Assembly: GCF_050003625.1 (NCBI RefSeq)
Contig: NC_134398.1
Coordinates: 86,615,983-86,679,982, forward strand
DNA: 64,000 bases
Direction of reading: 5' to 3'
Source: Haematobia irritans
Lineage: Eukaryota > Arthropoda > Insecta > Diptera > Muscidae
Part shown: piece after piece, positions 21,137-33,411 of the stretch
Numbering within the stretch: position 1 is the first letter of the stretch
Layout of the letters: the number at the start of each line of letters is the position of its first letter
Notes under the pieces: model-generated
What the model was told of the DNA's origin: nothing
The model's database searches: none
Seen by the model: the letters and a program-made list of their open reading frames with translations, nothing else
Position numbers and translations under genes: made by a program

Positions 21137-21517
21137 AATATATGTCACATCGAAACAAGTTTCCTTTTGACCGGGATCCCGGGAAATTCGAAAAAAGTGG
21201 AAAAAGTCCGGGAACAAAACCCTAATTTTAATTCTTCCAGATTTAACGCTGTGAAGTGGACATTTTTTGCTAATCATAAAAAAAAAATACATAAAATCAT
21301 TGTAATGTAAACTCGTATTTTAGTTTTGGGAATCTTTCTCAGCATTTTTTGAGTAGTGCTACAACATTCATCTAATAAGAAGGGCGTGAGACGTGGTTAT
21401 ATTTTGAGTAATTATGTAAAGACAGGCCTGGAAGGAGGCATTTCAAGCACATCAACCACGCAATTGGAGTATTCCACATATGCAAAAAAATATTTAAACC
21501 TTATAAGTTTTAATTTT
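21137..21517. other. Unassigned segment between M3b and DINE-2
   Basis: Contains CCGGGATCCCGGGAAATTCG (21171-21190), a perfect small inverted repeat seen near ends of some TIR elements, and a short open frame from 21356 (GVRRGYILSNYVKTGLEGGI...) that runs into DINE-2 at 21518. I do not recognise the peptide; it could be a transposase scrap or an exon remnant. No splice or promoter evidence. Confidence 0.35.
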
Positions 21518-21555
21518 TATACCCTGCGCCACACTGTGGAACAGGGTATTATAAG

Positions 21556-22118
21556 CCCAGGAAAAAAATTTGGAAGTTCTTCCAAAGGCACAACTTTAAA
21601 AGCACTTCCAGAAGATGCACTCCCAATGATGTTCTTTATTTAACTACCCAGGAAGTTCTTTTAATTCAATATTTTATAACTTGGATTTTTTAAACTTTTA
21701 ATGGGTGATTTTAACTTTTTTTGTTTCAAATAGGTTAAAAACAGAGCAAGAATTCATAAAATGGTACAAATCATTTAAATTTTGTCGACAAAAATGCTAA
21801 ATCCAATCTGTGCATTTTTGAAAATATTTGAGGTCATACGTTTCAGACAAGCGTTAGAATCCATTAAAAATTATAAAAAATTATAAAAATTATTTATTTT
21901 ACAAAATATCACAAATTTTTTTAATTTACATCCATAACATTGAATTCGGATCGCACCTAAAGAAGTGATGCAAATTCAGTGCAACGGCTGTTGAAATGGA
22001 GAACTTCCGTCCTATGACAAGCCCATGTTAAATTCATCGCTTCTACGTCAATTTTGCACCTCTTCCGGATCCAAAAAGGACATTTTCATTACTTTTTTGG
22101 GGACGCTTTTTTGCTGGG
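21556..22118. mobile_element. D MITE (CCCAGGAAAAAAA ends, 3-bp target duplication)
   Basis: 563 bp, ends CCCAGGAAAAAAATTTGGAA and ACGCTTTTTTGCTGGG. AAG flanks both sides (21553-21555, 22119-22121). The DINE-2 copy at 43760-43775 gives the empty site ATTATAAGTTAGTGC, so the 3-bp duplication is direct. Other copies: 55449-56023, its mirror at 60500-61074, and a decayed one in 37555-38095. No ORF; superfamily unknown. Confidence 0.8.
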
Positions 22119-23359
22119 AAGTTAGTGCATATGTTTGTAACACCCAGAAGGAGACGAGATAGACACATGGTGTCTTTGGCAATAATGCTCAGGGTGGGTC
22201 CATGAGTCGATACAACCATGTCCGTCCGTCCGCCCGTCCATCCGTCTGTCTGTGAACACATTTTTGTGATCAAAGTCTAGGTCGCAATTTAAGCCCAATC
22301 GCCTTCAAATTTGGCACATGTTCCTAATTTGGGTCAGAATAGAACCCTATTAATTTTGGAAGAAATCGGTTCAGATGTAGATATAGCTCCCATATATATC
22401 TTTCGCCCGATATGCACTAATATGGACCCAGCAGCCAGAGTTTTATACCGATTTGCTTGAAATTTTGTAAAAACATAGCACTTAGTCGTATAGTCAAGTG
22501 TGCAAAATTTGATTGAAATCTGTTCAGATTTAGATATAGCTCCCATATATATCTTTCGCCCGATATGGACTAATATGGTCCTAAAAGCCAGAGTGTTGGC
22601 CCAATTTTGTTGAAGTTTTGCACAGGGAGTAGATTTAGCATTGTAGCTACGCGTGCCAAATTTGGTTGAAATCGATTCAGATTTAGATATAGATCCCATA
22701 TATATCTTTCGCCCGATATGGACTAATATGGTCCTAGAAGCCAGAGTTTTGGCCCAATTTGTTTGAAATTGTGCACTAGGAGTACAATTAGTATTGCAGT
22801 TAAGTGTGCAAAATTTGATTGAAATCGGGTCAGATTTAGATATAGCTCCCATATATATCTTTCGCCCGATATGGACTAATATGGTCCTAAAAGCCAGAGT
22901 GTTGGCCCAATTTGGTTGAAGTTTTGCACAGGGAGTAGATTTAGCATTGTAGCTGTGCGTGCCAAATTTGATTGCAATCGGTTCTGATTTAGATATAGCT
23001 CCCATATATAGCTTTCGCCCGATTTACACTCATATAACCACAGAGGCCAATTTTTAACTCCGATTAAGTTGAAATTTTGCACAGGGAGTAGAATTAGCAT
23101 TGTAGCTATGCGTGCCAAATTTGGTTGACATAGGTTCAGATTTAGATATAGCTCCTATATATATATGTTTTTCTGATTTCGACAAAAATGGTCAAAATAC
23201 CAACATTTTCCTTGTAAAATCCCCTCTGCTTAATCGAAAAGTTGTAAAAATGACTCTAATTTTCCTAAACTTCTAATACATATATAACGAGCGATAAATC
23301 ATAAACAAACTTTTGCGAAGTTTCCTTAAAATTGCTTCAGATTTAAATGTTTCCCATAT

Positions 23360-25029
23360 TATACCCTCCATCATAGGATGGGGGTATATTAACTTTGTCA
23401 TTCCGTTTGTAACACACGAAATATTGCTCAAAGACCCCATAAAGTATATATATTCTGGGTCGTGGTGGAATTCTGAGTCGATCTAAGCATGTCCGTCCGT
23501 CCGTCCGTCCGTCCGTCTGTTGAAATCACGCTAACTTCCGAACGAAACAAGCTATCGACTTGAAACTTGGCACAAGTAGTTGTTATCGATGTAGGTCGGA
23601 TGGTATTGAAAATGGACCATATCGGTCCACTTTTACGTATAGCCCCCATATAAAGGGACCCTCAGATTTGGCTTGTGGAGCCTCTAACAGAAGCATATTT
23701 CATCCGATCCGGCTGAAATTTGGTATATGGTGTTGGTATATGGTCTCTAACAACCATGCAAAAATTGGTCCACATCGGTCCATAATTATATATAGCCCCC
23801 ATATAAACCGATCCCCAGATTTGGCTTGTGGAGCCTCTAAGAGAAGAATATTTCATCCGATCCGGCTGAAATTTGGTACATGGTGTTGGTATATGGTCTC
23901 TAACAACCGTGCAAAAATTGGTCCACATCGGTCCATAATTATATATAGCCCCCATATAAACCGATCCCCAGATTTGGCTTGCGGAGCCTCAAAGAGAAGC
24001 AAATTTCATCCGATCCGCCTGAAATTTGGTACATGATATTGGTATATGGTCTCTAACAGCCATGCAAAAATTGGTCCACATCGGTTCATAATTATATATA
24101 GCCCCCATATAAACCGATCCCCAGATTTGGCTTGCGAAGTCTCCAAGAGAAGCAAATTTCATCCAATCCGGTTGTAATTTGGAACATGGTGTTAGTATAT
24201 GATCTTTAACAACCGTGCCAGAATTGGTCCATATCGGTTCATAATTATATATTGCCCCCATATAAAACATTCTCCAGATGTGACCTCCGGAGCCTCTTGG
24301 AGGAGCAAAATTCATCCGATCCGGTTCAAATTAGGAACGTGGTGTTAGTGTATGGTCGCTAACAACCATACCAAAATTGGTCCAATCACACAAAAATTGG
24401 TCCATATCGTTTCATAATTATGGTTGCCACTAGAGCCAAAAATAATCTACCAAAATTTTATTTCTATAGAAAATTTTGTCAAAATTTTATTTCTATAGAA
24501 AATTTTTTTCAAATTTTATTCGGTTCATAATCATGGTTGCCACTCGAGCCAAAAAAAATCTACCAAGATTTTATTTCTATAGAACATTTTGTCAAAAGTT
24601 TATTTCTATAGAAAATTTTGTTAAAATTTTATTTCTGTAGAAATTTTTGTCTAAATTTTCTTTCTATAGAAAATTTTGTCAAAATTTTTATTTCTATAGA
24701 AAAATTTGTGAACATTTTATTTCTATAGAAAATTTTGTTAAAATTTTATTTCTGTAGAAAATTTTGTCAAAATTGTATGTCTACTTTGTCAAACTGAATT
24801 ATATACGTATTGGATCGATCTTTTTTGATTTAATATATACCACGTATAGACTTACATACAATTTAGAAGATGGTGTTAGGAGGTTTTAAGATACCTTGCC
24901 ATCGGCAAGCGTTACCGCAACTTAAGTAATTCGATTGTGGATGGCAGTCTTTAGATGAAGTTTCTACGCAATCCATGATGGAGGGTACATAAGCTTCGGC
25001 CTGGCCGAACTTACGGCCGTATATACTTG
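23360..25029 (+). mobile_element. DINE-1 copy B, near-identical inverted partner of copy A
   Basis: Begins ATACCCTCCATCATAGGATG, ends ACGGCCGTATATACTTGT. It is the reverse complement of 6233-8201 with very few differences; the longest stretches translate identically in both. It is shorter by about 306 bp, exactly two 153-bp units fewer. The GTCC tract lies at 23489-23520. Inserted within DINE-2. Confidence 0.85.
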
Positions 25030-25280
25030 TTTTTTTACTAACATTGTGTTCCACACTAGTGCATTAGCCGACTTAAATTTTGAGTCTATAGATTTTGTAG
25101 AAGTCTATCAAATTCTGTCCAGATCAAGTGATATTTAAATGTATGTATTTGGAACAAACCTTTATATATAGCCCCCAACACATTTGACGGATGTGATATG
25201 GTATCGAAAATTTAGATCTACAAAGTGGTGCAGGGTATAATACAGTCGGCCCCGCCCGACTTTAGACTTTCCTTACTTGT

Positions 25281-26725
25281 TTATTAATATTATTGTTCCA
25301 AAGCTGCTACACAGACGAAAAAGACTGTTTTCATATGTTTCGGCGTCAAAATTCTTGGAACTAAAATTTTTAGTACATTATTTTTAAGTGGAGGCATATA
25401 ATGTTCATAAACTAGCATAATATGTTTGCGACATATATGTTATAACAGATTAAGTTTGGTACATAACATTTTCTAAGTATAATATATGTGGATGCATACA
25501 TATTTACAAATTGCCTACAAACATATATGTGTTCAGAAAGAGAGAGTATAAAGAAAAACTAAAGATGACCAATGGGAGATATAACGAAAGACATCAACAC
25601 AACACAGTGACGCTAAAAGTTCAAAACGAAGGGATATATGAAACGTAAATATTCCTGATTGCTTGTTAACTTTTATGTTTTGTTTATAAATAAATATTTG
25701 CTGAATAACATTCGAATAAATTATAAACAAATAAATTATAAAATCGATGATTTCGGCATAAGCCGGCTATCGTGTAAACCTTTTTTCGGAAGGTTCAAGT
25801 GTGGTTCACTTTTGGGTTTAGTGAACTGCCTGAACTTGTTCTCATAACACTAGCCAACAGTCGTTTTGTGAATTGGTTCTAGCATAATTTTTTTCATTGA
25901 TTTTGACCTACTAAACACGAAAATGAGTTTTAAAAAATTTTCTGTCGATTGGTTTTCGAGATACAAATTTTTGAACTTTTTTTTTTAATTTTTGGAGGTA
26001 CACTTACAATTTTGAGAATATCTTTCGTCTTCTTTGGCCTATTTGATCCTACTACTACTCAAATTAAAGAAAATTGAGCCGTATACAACTCATTCTCAGA
26101 AAATTTTCAAATGGGATGTTGGCGGCTTAAAAAGGTTAAAAACGGCGTTTTTTTAGTAAAAATGTGGCAGAAAATATAAAAATTCATATAAAATATAAAA
26201 CACGATGCTAACAGCAATTTTGGTTTTTTTACGAAATTTTATATAATTTTTTTGACTTATAATTTTTTTGGTAAAAGACCGAAAAGACCAAATCATTGGT
26301 TAAGCTACACTTGTAGTTTAGTCAATGTATGGTTTTAAGCTGAAATCAAAAACAAAATTTTTTTTATTTATAATCTAACATAAGTATGTTACGGCATTTT
26401 GCTACAGGTAAAAAATGGATGTAACCAATTGACACCTTAAAATATATTAAAAAAAATGTTTAGACAACTTCAAAAACTCAGAAATTTTTTTTTTTTAATT
26501 AAGTTTTTATTTATTTAATAAAAATAATTAGTATAAAATATAAATGTTGAAACAAAATTTTGAATACAAAAAGTTTAGCTTAAATAAACAAAAAATTAGA
26601 GTCGTTCCGCTCCAATTTTAATTTACCCTTTTTCTGAAATTGGACTGCATTGCTGATTGGGAAACTTCGGTCACTGGAATGGAATCTAAAATTTAGAAAA
26701 ATAATATAATTTCTTAATATAACTA
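25281..26725. other. Repeat remnants: M3-like fragment and Penelope-like fragment
   Basis: No gene. 25306-25560 is an M3-like end (CACAGACGAAAAAGACTG, then ATATGTTTG motifs). 25745-25860 (CGGCATAAGCCGGCTATCGT; TTTTTTCGGAAGGTTCAAGT) and 26290-26350 (GGTTAAGCTACACTTGTAGT) match 50110-50200 and 50347-50405, the fragment that holds a hammerhead ribozyme. Here the ribozyme-bearing middle is replaced by unrelated AT-rich sequence. The rest is low-complexity. Confidence 0.5.
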
Positions 26726-27693
26726 CACGGATGAAAAAGACTGGTTTTCATATGTTTGGCTATAAACATTATATGTTTGGAACACAAATTTTTAAACACA
26801 ATATTTTTGAGTGCAAGCATATAACGTTCATAAACTAGCATAACATGTTTGGGACATATATGTTAGAACATATTATGTTTGGGACATAAAATGTTTGTAA
26901 ATATAATATGCTTGGATGCAAACATATATTAATTTAGAAATAGCCTATAAACATATATGTGTTTAGTAGCTTGGAGCGCTATATAACAGGGAGCGATATT
27001 GAATTAAGTTGGTGGTTGTTGCTTGTTATTACAAAATTAACATTTTATTTTTCCTTGGGCAATTGATCAGCTACTTCTTTGATCCTTACAAACTGTGTGG
27101 TCCGCTGTTCGAATCCCCGTCCGGCAAAAGGTAAAATTAAAATAAAAAAATCATACAATTGAATAATTTCTTCTACAATGTTTGTATTACAGAAAAAGGT
27201 GCTAAGAACTAAAAAATCTCGAGGAAGTGAGAAAGATGTCGGGGAATATACAATTGGGCAGAAACAGAATTTTGAGCATTCAGGTCGAAAACCTATGTTG
27301 TTAGCACCTACATTACCTGTTTATTTTCATAATTCGTTATGATTGTAAATATATAAATAAATAAATAAAATTTTGAGCACAATATTGTTTGGGAGAATTT
27401 TTTTTAAGCATATGATATTTTTGGGTGCAAAATGCTTCCAAACATATTATATGTTCACATAATAACATATTGTTTTTTGGAAGACAACATTATTGAATTT
27501 GGATGCAAAAATACAAAATGTTTGGAACTTAGACTACCCAAACATATATTGTTTAGACCAATATGCTTTCAAACATATTATATATTGGAAGAGATCAAAC
27601 ATATAAATTTTTGGGCAATACCCAAAACTGTATATGATTGAAGCAAAATATGTTTGGGAGTATATGTTACAGAAGCGATTTTTTGTGAGCGTG
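26726..27693 (+). mobile_element. M3 element (TA target), rich in ATATGTTTG motifs
   Basis: 968 bp between TA 26724-26725 and 27694-27695. Left end CACGGATGAAAAAGACTG, right end (inverted) CACGCTCACAAAAAATCGCT. ATGTTTG or its complement occurs about 12 times, clustered in the two subterminal zones. It contains one degenerate tRNA-like unit. An inverted relative is at 48388-49313 and a short one at 50976-51468. No ORF. Confidence 0.75.
27058..27128 (+). ncRNA. Degenerate type-2 tRNA-like unit in M3
   Basis: CTTACAAACTGTGTGGTCCG then TGTTCGAATCCCCGTCC matches the anticodon-arm and T-arm (B box) part of the type-2 units in M2 and M3b. The A box (expected TGGCTCAGTGG) is eroded to CAGCTACTTCTTTGATC. 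Probably not transcribed. Confidence 0.55.
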
Positions 27694-28039
27694 TAATAAT
27701 TGACGTACTTACCAAATATATGAAACAAAAACGATCCGAACACCACCAAACTCAGAGAAAGACTGACAAATATGTTTTGTTTTTTATTCTCCACCTTTGA
27801 ATTACGCTACTCTCAGAATTCTTAAATGGTTTTTTTATAGATTACTTCGTGGCATTCCAGTGAGTATAGGAACCCTTCCGATTACTTTGTATGCAGAAAG
27901 GAGTTAGTATACCAAATTATTGGTGAAGAACCAACTGCATGTGCAGAATGATACTTCCGACACCGCAGGGGAGAGAGAGTTGTTGTTTGGTTTGTTGTAG
28001 AGTGTGGGTGCGTGTGTGTGAGCATTTGGCTTTTGTTAT

Positions 28040-28913
28040 CAGGGCTGCCAATAAAATTTCAAGAAAAATCGTCACTTTTTTCGATAAAAATCGTCATAAT
28101 CAGCACTTGCATTTTAAAAATCGTCAAAAAATCGGAAATGTAAATAATATTAAAATCAAACATTTTTTTGGGTAAACACAAGACAAAAACAAACAAGAAA
28201 ATTAATGTACACAACAATGCATATCCATAAAAAACATAACGAAGTCAGTTTTGTATAACAATAAAATCAAAATAAAATTCATTTTCTAAAACAAACAAAA
28301 CAAAATATTTCGTAATTTGTATATTTTTTTAAAATATTGTTATTAATTCAGTAACATTTTTATTTAAAAATAAAATATTGTGAAACTCAAGTAAAAGTCC
28401 CGTGTTTTCCAAAGCAGGTGATTTTTTATGATGTATCCGATAGATATGTCTATATGTGGTTATTTATTTTTTTGTACTGTACTAGAATTTCATCATAATT
28501 AGTAAAAGTTTCTATTGCACATTCTGAGAAAATCATTATCAATTTTGGTATTAAAACAACTTGAGTTATTTAATTTTAGGTCATGTATTGAACAAAATAT
28601 TCCTTCCAATAAATTATACCTGATTAAAAATTTCTACGTTTGCTGTGGAGTGTAGAGGAATCACGATTATATGTACGAATTTTGACAAAACTCGCAAAGC
28701 CAAAGTAGTCCACGTTTTATTTCCGATTTTTTTTTTGTCAAAAATTTTCAAATTTATTTTAATATTTTCAAAAATTTCTTCAATATGTAAAAAGTTTAAC
28801 CCCTTAAACTATGTGTCTAAAGAACGAAGCTAATATTGTAAAAATCGGAGTTGTCCATTTTTTGAGTAAAAAATCGTCAAAATGCCGATAAATCGTCAAA
28901 ATTGGCAGCCCAG
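28040..28913. mobile_element. hAT-type MITE, 8-bp target duplication
   Basis: 874 bp with ends CAGGGCTGCCAAT and (inverted) CTGGGCTGCCAAT, flanked by perfect TTTGTTAT at 28032-28039 and 28914-28921. AATCGTCA occurs several times near both ends, like hAT subterminal binding repeats. No transposase; the short frame 28645-28833 is not supported. Confidence 0.9.
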
Positions 28914-29742
28914 TTTGTTATGCTTGCATGGTGGTTTTTTGTTTTACATAGTAAAGTGATCAGTTACTATTTCTAAAGGCGTTAGAAATAGTAATTTTGA
29001 AATGTAATATTAGACTTATTTAATTCAAGAAAATTTAGAACAATAAATTACACAATTTTAATTTAAATTTTTTTAAGCCTGCTGCTATAGGGATGCCATA
29101 TACGGATATATGGTTGTTACAATAGGGAGGGTGTAATTTTGTGAGTTGTTGTTAACAAATACATCATGGCATTAAATTGCCATGGTCTTAACAACGCTTT
29201 GACTGAATGGTTACCTTAAACTTGCCGGTTGTGTTCTATTGAGCTTGGTATTGATTTCCAAATTACACGAAAACTTTCGATCCGGGACTACTGAAACTCA
29301 TCGATCGGTTTATTTTTTATCAACAAGAATCTATTGTGCCCGACATTGGAGGAACTTGCATCGCGATGAGCTGATATAAAACAATTTGCCTGAGATTATT
29401 TTCACAAAAAAAAATTGGAACTTCACTGGAAAGTGTAAATAACTACTAACACCACCAACTCGGCTTAATAACAACACCTGTGCTCTTTCTTCAAACACGC
29501 AACTGATACTGATATCGATAACAGCCAACATTTAATCGTATTGCCAATAACACGCATTGTACTAATAAACGTACTACCCTTAAAAATACAACCCTTTTAT
29601 TTTTTATATGCTAATGTTTTTTACAAGCAGTTTAAAAGTTAAAGGAGCGTTTTAACGTACGAAGGGATAATAGGTATAATACGCCTAAACGAAAATTATT
29701 AGAAATTTCTCCCGAAAAACACAGTGTGGCAAAGAGATTAAC

Positions 29743-30412
29743 ATGGAACCTTCAGATCTTGTTGCATTAATTAGAAACACGATTAATTCAAATCTGAATG
29801 ATAGGCTTAAAGACCTTCCAACTAAATCCGATTTTGATGGGTTAAAAACAGAATTAGTTAATCACATTAAACTCCGAAATAAACTCCTTGAAAAGCGAAA
29901 ATGAGTAACTTAAAAAGCAAATACAAGAAGTGAAAACGGAAAACAAAAAAAAAAGAAAGAAAAACTATATATATCAGGACTAGCTATCAATAATTCGCCC
30001 CAAGCGGAGGTAAAAAAACTTTTTTACACACACAGTGGGTATCGAACCTAACATAGTTAGTGTACAAAAGCTCTATTGAAATGATAACTTAATGGCAGTA
30101 TTTGTTGAACTAGCGTATGAATCTTCAGTTAATGAAGTGCAGAGAAATACGAACAAACTAGCTGGAACCAAAGTTTTTATAGAACGGGATATGGAGACAG
30201 GAAATGAAAAAGAAATTTATCGAGTTAATGAAGAAAATATTAGCTGTCAGCAAGGAACACAAAATATCTATAAGAGGAGATAAGATGAAAATAAAAATTT
30301 GGCATTCAGATGGGATAATAACAACCATTTGATGGCTGGTAAAAATTATGGATATGGGGAATTGAGGAAGCATGTATGGAAGCATGATTGATGAAGTACG
30401 AATGAACAACAA
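29743..30412 (+). pseudogene. LINE-2 ORF1 (nucleic-acid-binding protein), broken
   Basis: Starts MEPSDLVALIRNTINSNLND, followed by a coiled-coil-like ELKKQIQEVKTENKKK segment and a conserved-looking LAGTKVFIERDME and ISIRGDKMKI block across frames 30092-30283 and about 30270-30400. At least three stops or frameshifts interrupt it. Position upstream of the endonuclease fits ORF1 of a LINE. Confidence 0.55.
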
Positions 30413-30503
30413 TCAACCCCAACATGAAAGTGTCTAAAAAACTAGTGAAGGAAGGCTTATACGAGAACGATAGAACAATAAATGCATCTACTTCTTATAA
30501 TTC

Positions 30504-31644
30504 TAATGTATCTATTTTATCTTATAATATAAATGAATTAGAGAATATCTTATCTTATAAGATAAATGGATTAGAGAATAAATAAATTACATATGTGAAT
30601 TTGATATTTTTATCCTAATCGAGACCCATTTAACGGAAGAGAAATCGGAAAGACCCAGAGCGGTTTTTAAAGGGTACAAACTTTACTATATGCCGGCGAC
30701 GAAGAACATTGCAAACGGCAGGGTGCACAAAAAAAAAATGAACCCACCGTGGAAGAAAATGTAGGTTTATTTTAGAAAATTTTAACTAAAATAGTTTTCT
30801 AATTGCAGCATGTTACAAATAAGTTAATACTTTTTGTCAAATTGAAGAAAATTTAATAAAAATAATTATTTTTTTCTCTTGTTTTAGAAAATTTCATCTG
30901 TTGAAAGAAAAAAATTGGATTTAAAAATTGTTAAAATGTCTTTAGCCCTATACGAAGTTCATGACAGGTACAAATTTAGTCAAATTTACTCATTTGAGAG
31001 ACCTATCAATTTAAACAAACTTCTGCCATTTTAGGAAAATATGAACTATTTTATTTTTTAGTAAAATTGTGCACTATATTTGTATACAACTTTTTTTCTT
31101 ATTTTTAGTTCACGTCATTAAAGTTAGCAAAAAATTATTCAAATTAGGAACATTTACTCATATTGTGCAAAATTTAACTAAAATCAACTAATCTTCATGA
31201 ACTAAAATAAAGTTCAGTTGGCATTAGAGCCCCTTTTTTCTGGGTGTGGTGTCTTAATAGGAGTTAGTTTTCAGTTAACTGATTCTGGTATAATAATACA
31301 TAACACGAAAGTGGGAGGAATATCAATAATTGAACTACACTCTAAAGGTACTATCATTAACTTGATACTATATCTTTATGGATACTTATATTATTAAACC
31401 TATTCTCATTGGCGATTTTAATGGCAGAATTAGTGAATACCAACAATAATTAGACTTGATCTACGCCGAAGGCTTCAGAGCTGGTTTAGAACTCAGGAGT
31501 ATTTGAATTTATGTTATAACGGATAATAACATGATAATATTGAATGGTAGAACTAATGGAGATGAGGAAGGCAATCTAACGTGCTTAAGCCATATCGGAG
31601 AATCAGTTATAGATATTTGTAGCGTTAGCAATGAAATACTAAAC
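30504..31644 (+). pseudogene. LINE-2 endonuclease, N and middle parts (split by M5)
   Basis: ILSYNIN followed by FDIFILIETHLTEEKSERP (catalytic Glu in IETH) up to about 30720, then the M5 insert, then GVLIGVSFQLTDSGIII from 31247 and LIGDFNGRISE (catalytic Asp/Asn in GDFN) with NGRTNGDEEGNLT. A stop follows ISEYQQ and another breaks the next block. The final motif SDHMPVVL lies beyond the mariner at 35374-35478. All three APE-type endonuclease motifs are thus recognisable, but in pieces. Confidence 0.8.
30726..31246 (+). mobile_element. M5 element (CACAAAAAAA / CACCCAGAAAAAAGG ends)
   Basis: About 521 bp between TG dinucleotides (30724-30725, 31247-31248), so the TA rule is not strictly met or the target has mutated. 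Left end CACAAAAAAAAAATGAACCC, right end (inverted) CACCCAGAAAAAAGGGGCTC. Internally AAAATGTCTTTAGCCCTATA (30936) is the M1/M5 shared box. A relative is at about 50480-50880. Confidence 0.6.
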
Positions 31645-32014
31645 TAACAGGTTGGCTGATAAGTACCCGGTCTAACAAAGAAAAACAATTTTTTTTGTCA
31701 AAATTCGTTTTTATTATTCAACATAGTTCCCTTCAAGAGCGATACAATGATTATAACGACCTTCCAATTTTTTGATACCATTTTGGTAGTACTCCTTCGG
31801 TATTGCCTCAAAATAGGCCTCAGTTTCGGCGATCACCTCTTTATTACAGCCAAATTTTTTCCCTGTGAGCATCCTTTTGAGATCTGAGAAGAAGAAAAAG
31901 TCGCTGGGGGCCAGATCTGGAGAATACGGTGGGTGGGGAAGCAATTCGAAGCCCAATTTATGAATTCTTGCCATCGTTCTCAATGACTTGTGGCACGGTG
32001 CGTTGTCTTGGTGG

Positions 32015-33392
32015 CAGCGTTGCCAATTTAGCTTTTTTCCCGCTAGATTTGGCTTTTTTTGAAGACGTTTAGCGGGAAAAAATGCATTTAGCTTTTTTTC
32101 TGGCTTTTTTTTATGGCCCTTTTAGCTATTTTTGTTTTTTTTTTTATTTTCGACATGTTTCTATTGAAATATGGATAAATCGGCGTTTTTATCTAAGCCT
32201 TGCTGCAAGTATAAGGGTTTCCACATATTTCAAAGCTCAGTTGAAACATTAATAATGAGTCCAGCCATTATGCGGGTATTTTTGTAGCAAATACACCTTG
32301 TTGTAAAGTTTTTTCCATCATATTCATAAAAGTTATCGTAAACTTTAAATCTACTATTACCATACACATTTGTTTAGATAAACAGTCAGTAAATTATTTG
32401 GAATATTATCATTTGACTCGTTTATCCTTTTTATGTTATTATAATATTCTAAAGTTATTACGATATTACTAAATTAAAATAGTAGATGTGAATAGCTTTG
32501 TGCACTGAAAAAATATTGTCGTCTCCTTAAAATACGAACGCGAATTTTGGTTATAATAGCATTTGTGAATTTCTTTTATATAAACTGTTTTCCTTGTCCA
32601 AAAGACGATAAAGTCGTTTTGTCCTTATAATTAAGTGATTCAACTTAAAAATGGGTATGTTTTCATGAAAGAAGGAAGAATTAATGAAATAGTCTTTAAA
32701 TGTGAGGAGTTTTTGCATCTTAACCACAAACCAAAATAGCGTTCAAAAATAGAAGATGTTTTTCAACACTTTATTTTAAAAACGTATATATACAAAAATT
32801 TCTACTTGAAGTCGAGTCTGAATTTGGAAATTTAAGTTGGCGTTAGCACGTTTTTAAAGCACTTTGATAGCTCATGAAGAAAAGGGAAATGTTTTTACTG
32901 GGAAATGTAAACTATAGGTATTTTCTACAATTTAAATAAAAGTAATGTATTTCGAATTTTTCACAATTTCAAAACCAAACTAAAATTTTATTTAAAAAAA
33001 ATGACAAATCATTTTTTTACCAAATCCAAAGCATGCTTAGATCATTTAATATTTTAAAATAACAAGTAAATAAAATAGAGGTGTTGGGAAGGTAGCTCCC
33101 ACAAAACGAAGGACTTCCACTAAAAAATTTGTGATAGTAATCAAAATGTATCGAATACGCAAACAGAGCTAATATGCCTTAGATATTGTTACAGTCTCAC
33201 AGAAGTGGAATTAAAATGAAAATAATATGCATTGTAAGTGAAATAAAGCCTCTAAATTTGTTAAATTTCAATCAAAAATGTGACTTTTGATACAAAAAAA
33301 TTTAGCTTTTTTTCTAGCTATTTTTTAGCATTTTTTAGCTATTTTTTTGGGCAAATCTAGCGGTTTTTGGTGAAACAATTCCGGCAACGCTG
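32015..33392. mobile_element. hAT-type non-autonomous element in mariner 1
   Basis: 1378 bp, ends CAGCGTTGCC and GGCAACGCTG (perfect 10 bp), 8-bp duplication CTTGGTGG at 32007-32014 and 33393-33400. TTTAGCTTTTTT-type words are repeated in both subterminal zones (32027-32130; 33300-33360). No transposase frame. Confidence 0.95.
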
Positions 33393-33411
33393 CTTGGTGG
33401 AACAACACTTT

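Larger units (their letters stand above)
21518..25280 (+). mobile_element. DINE-2 copy 1, interrupted by a D MITE and by DINE-1 B
   Basis: Begins TATACCCTGCGCCACACTGT and ends TTTAGACTTTCCTTACTTGT after a CGGCCCCGCCCG block. Holds GTCCGTCC-type tract at 22220-22252 and a tandem array at about 22380-23150 with marks at 22381, 22534, 22687, 22840, 22993 and 23146, that is, exactly 153 bp. DINE-1 B is inserted in its T-tract at 23360/25030; the uninterrupted tract is seen at 34250-34262. A D MITE sits at 21556-22118. Second family of the same architecture as DINE-1, with little nucleotide identity. Confidence 0.75.

Noticed and set aside
21356..21643. 95-codon ORF as a gene
   Set aside because: The last third is DINE-2 sequence and the remainder matches nothing I recognise; left as unassigned.
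23489..23520. GTCC/GTCT tetranucleotide tracts as a CRISPR-like or independent satellite array
   Set aside because: They are the fixed tetranucleotide block of the mini-me-like core and appear once per DINE, with no spacers.
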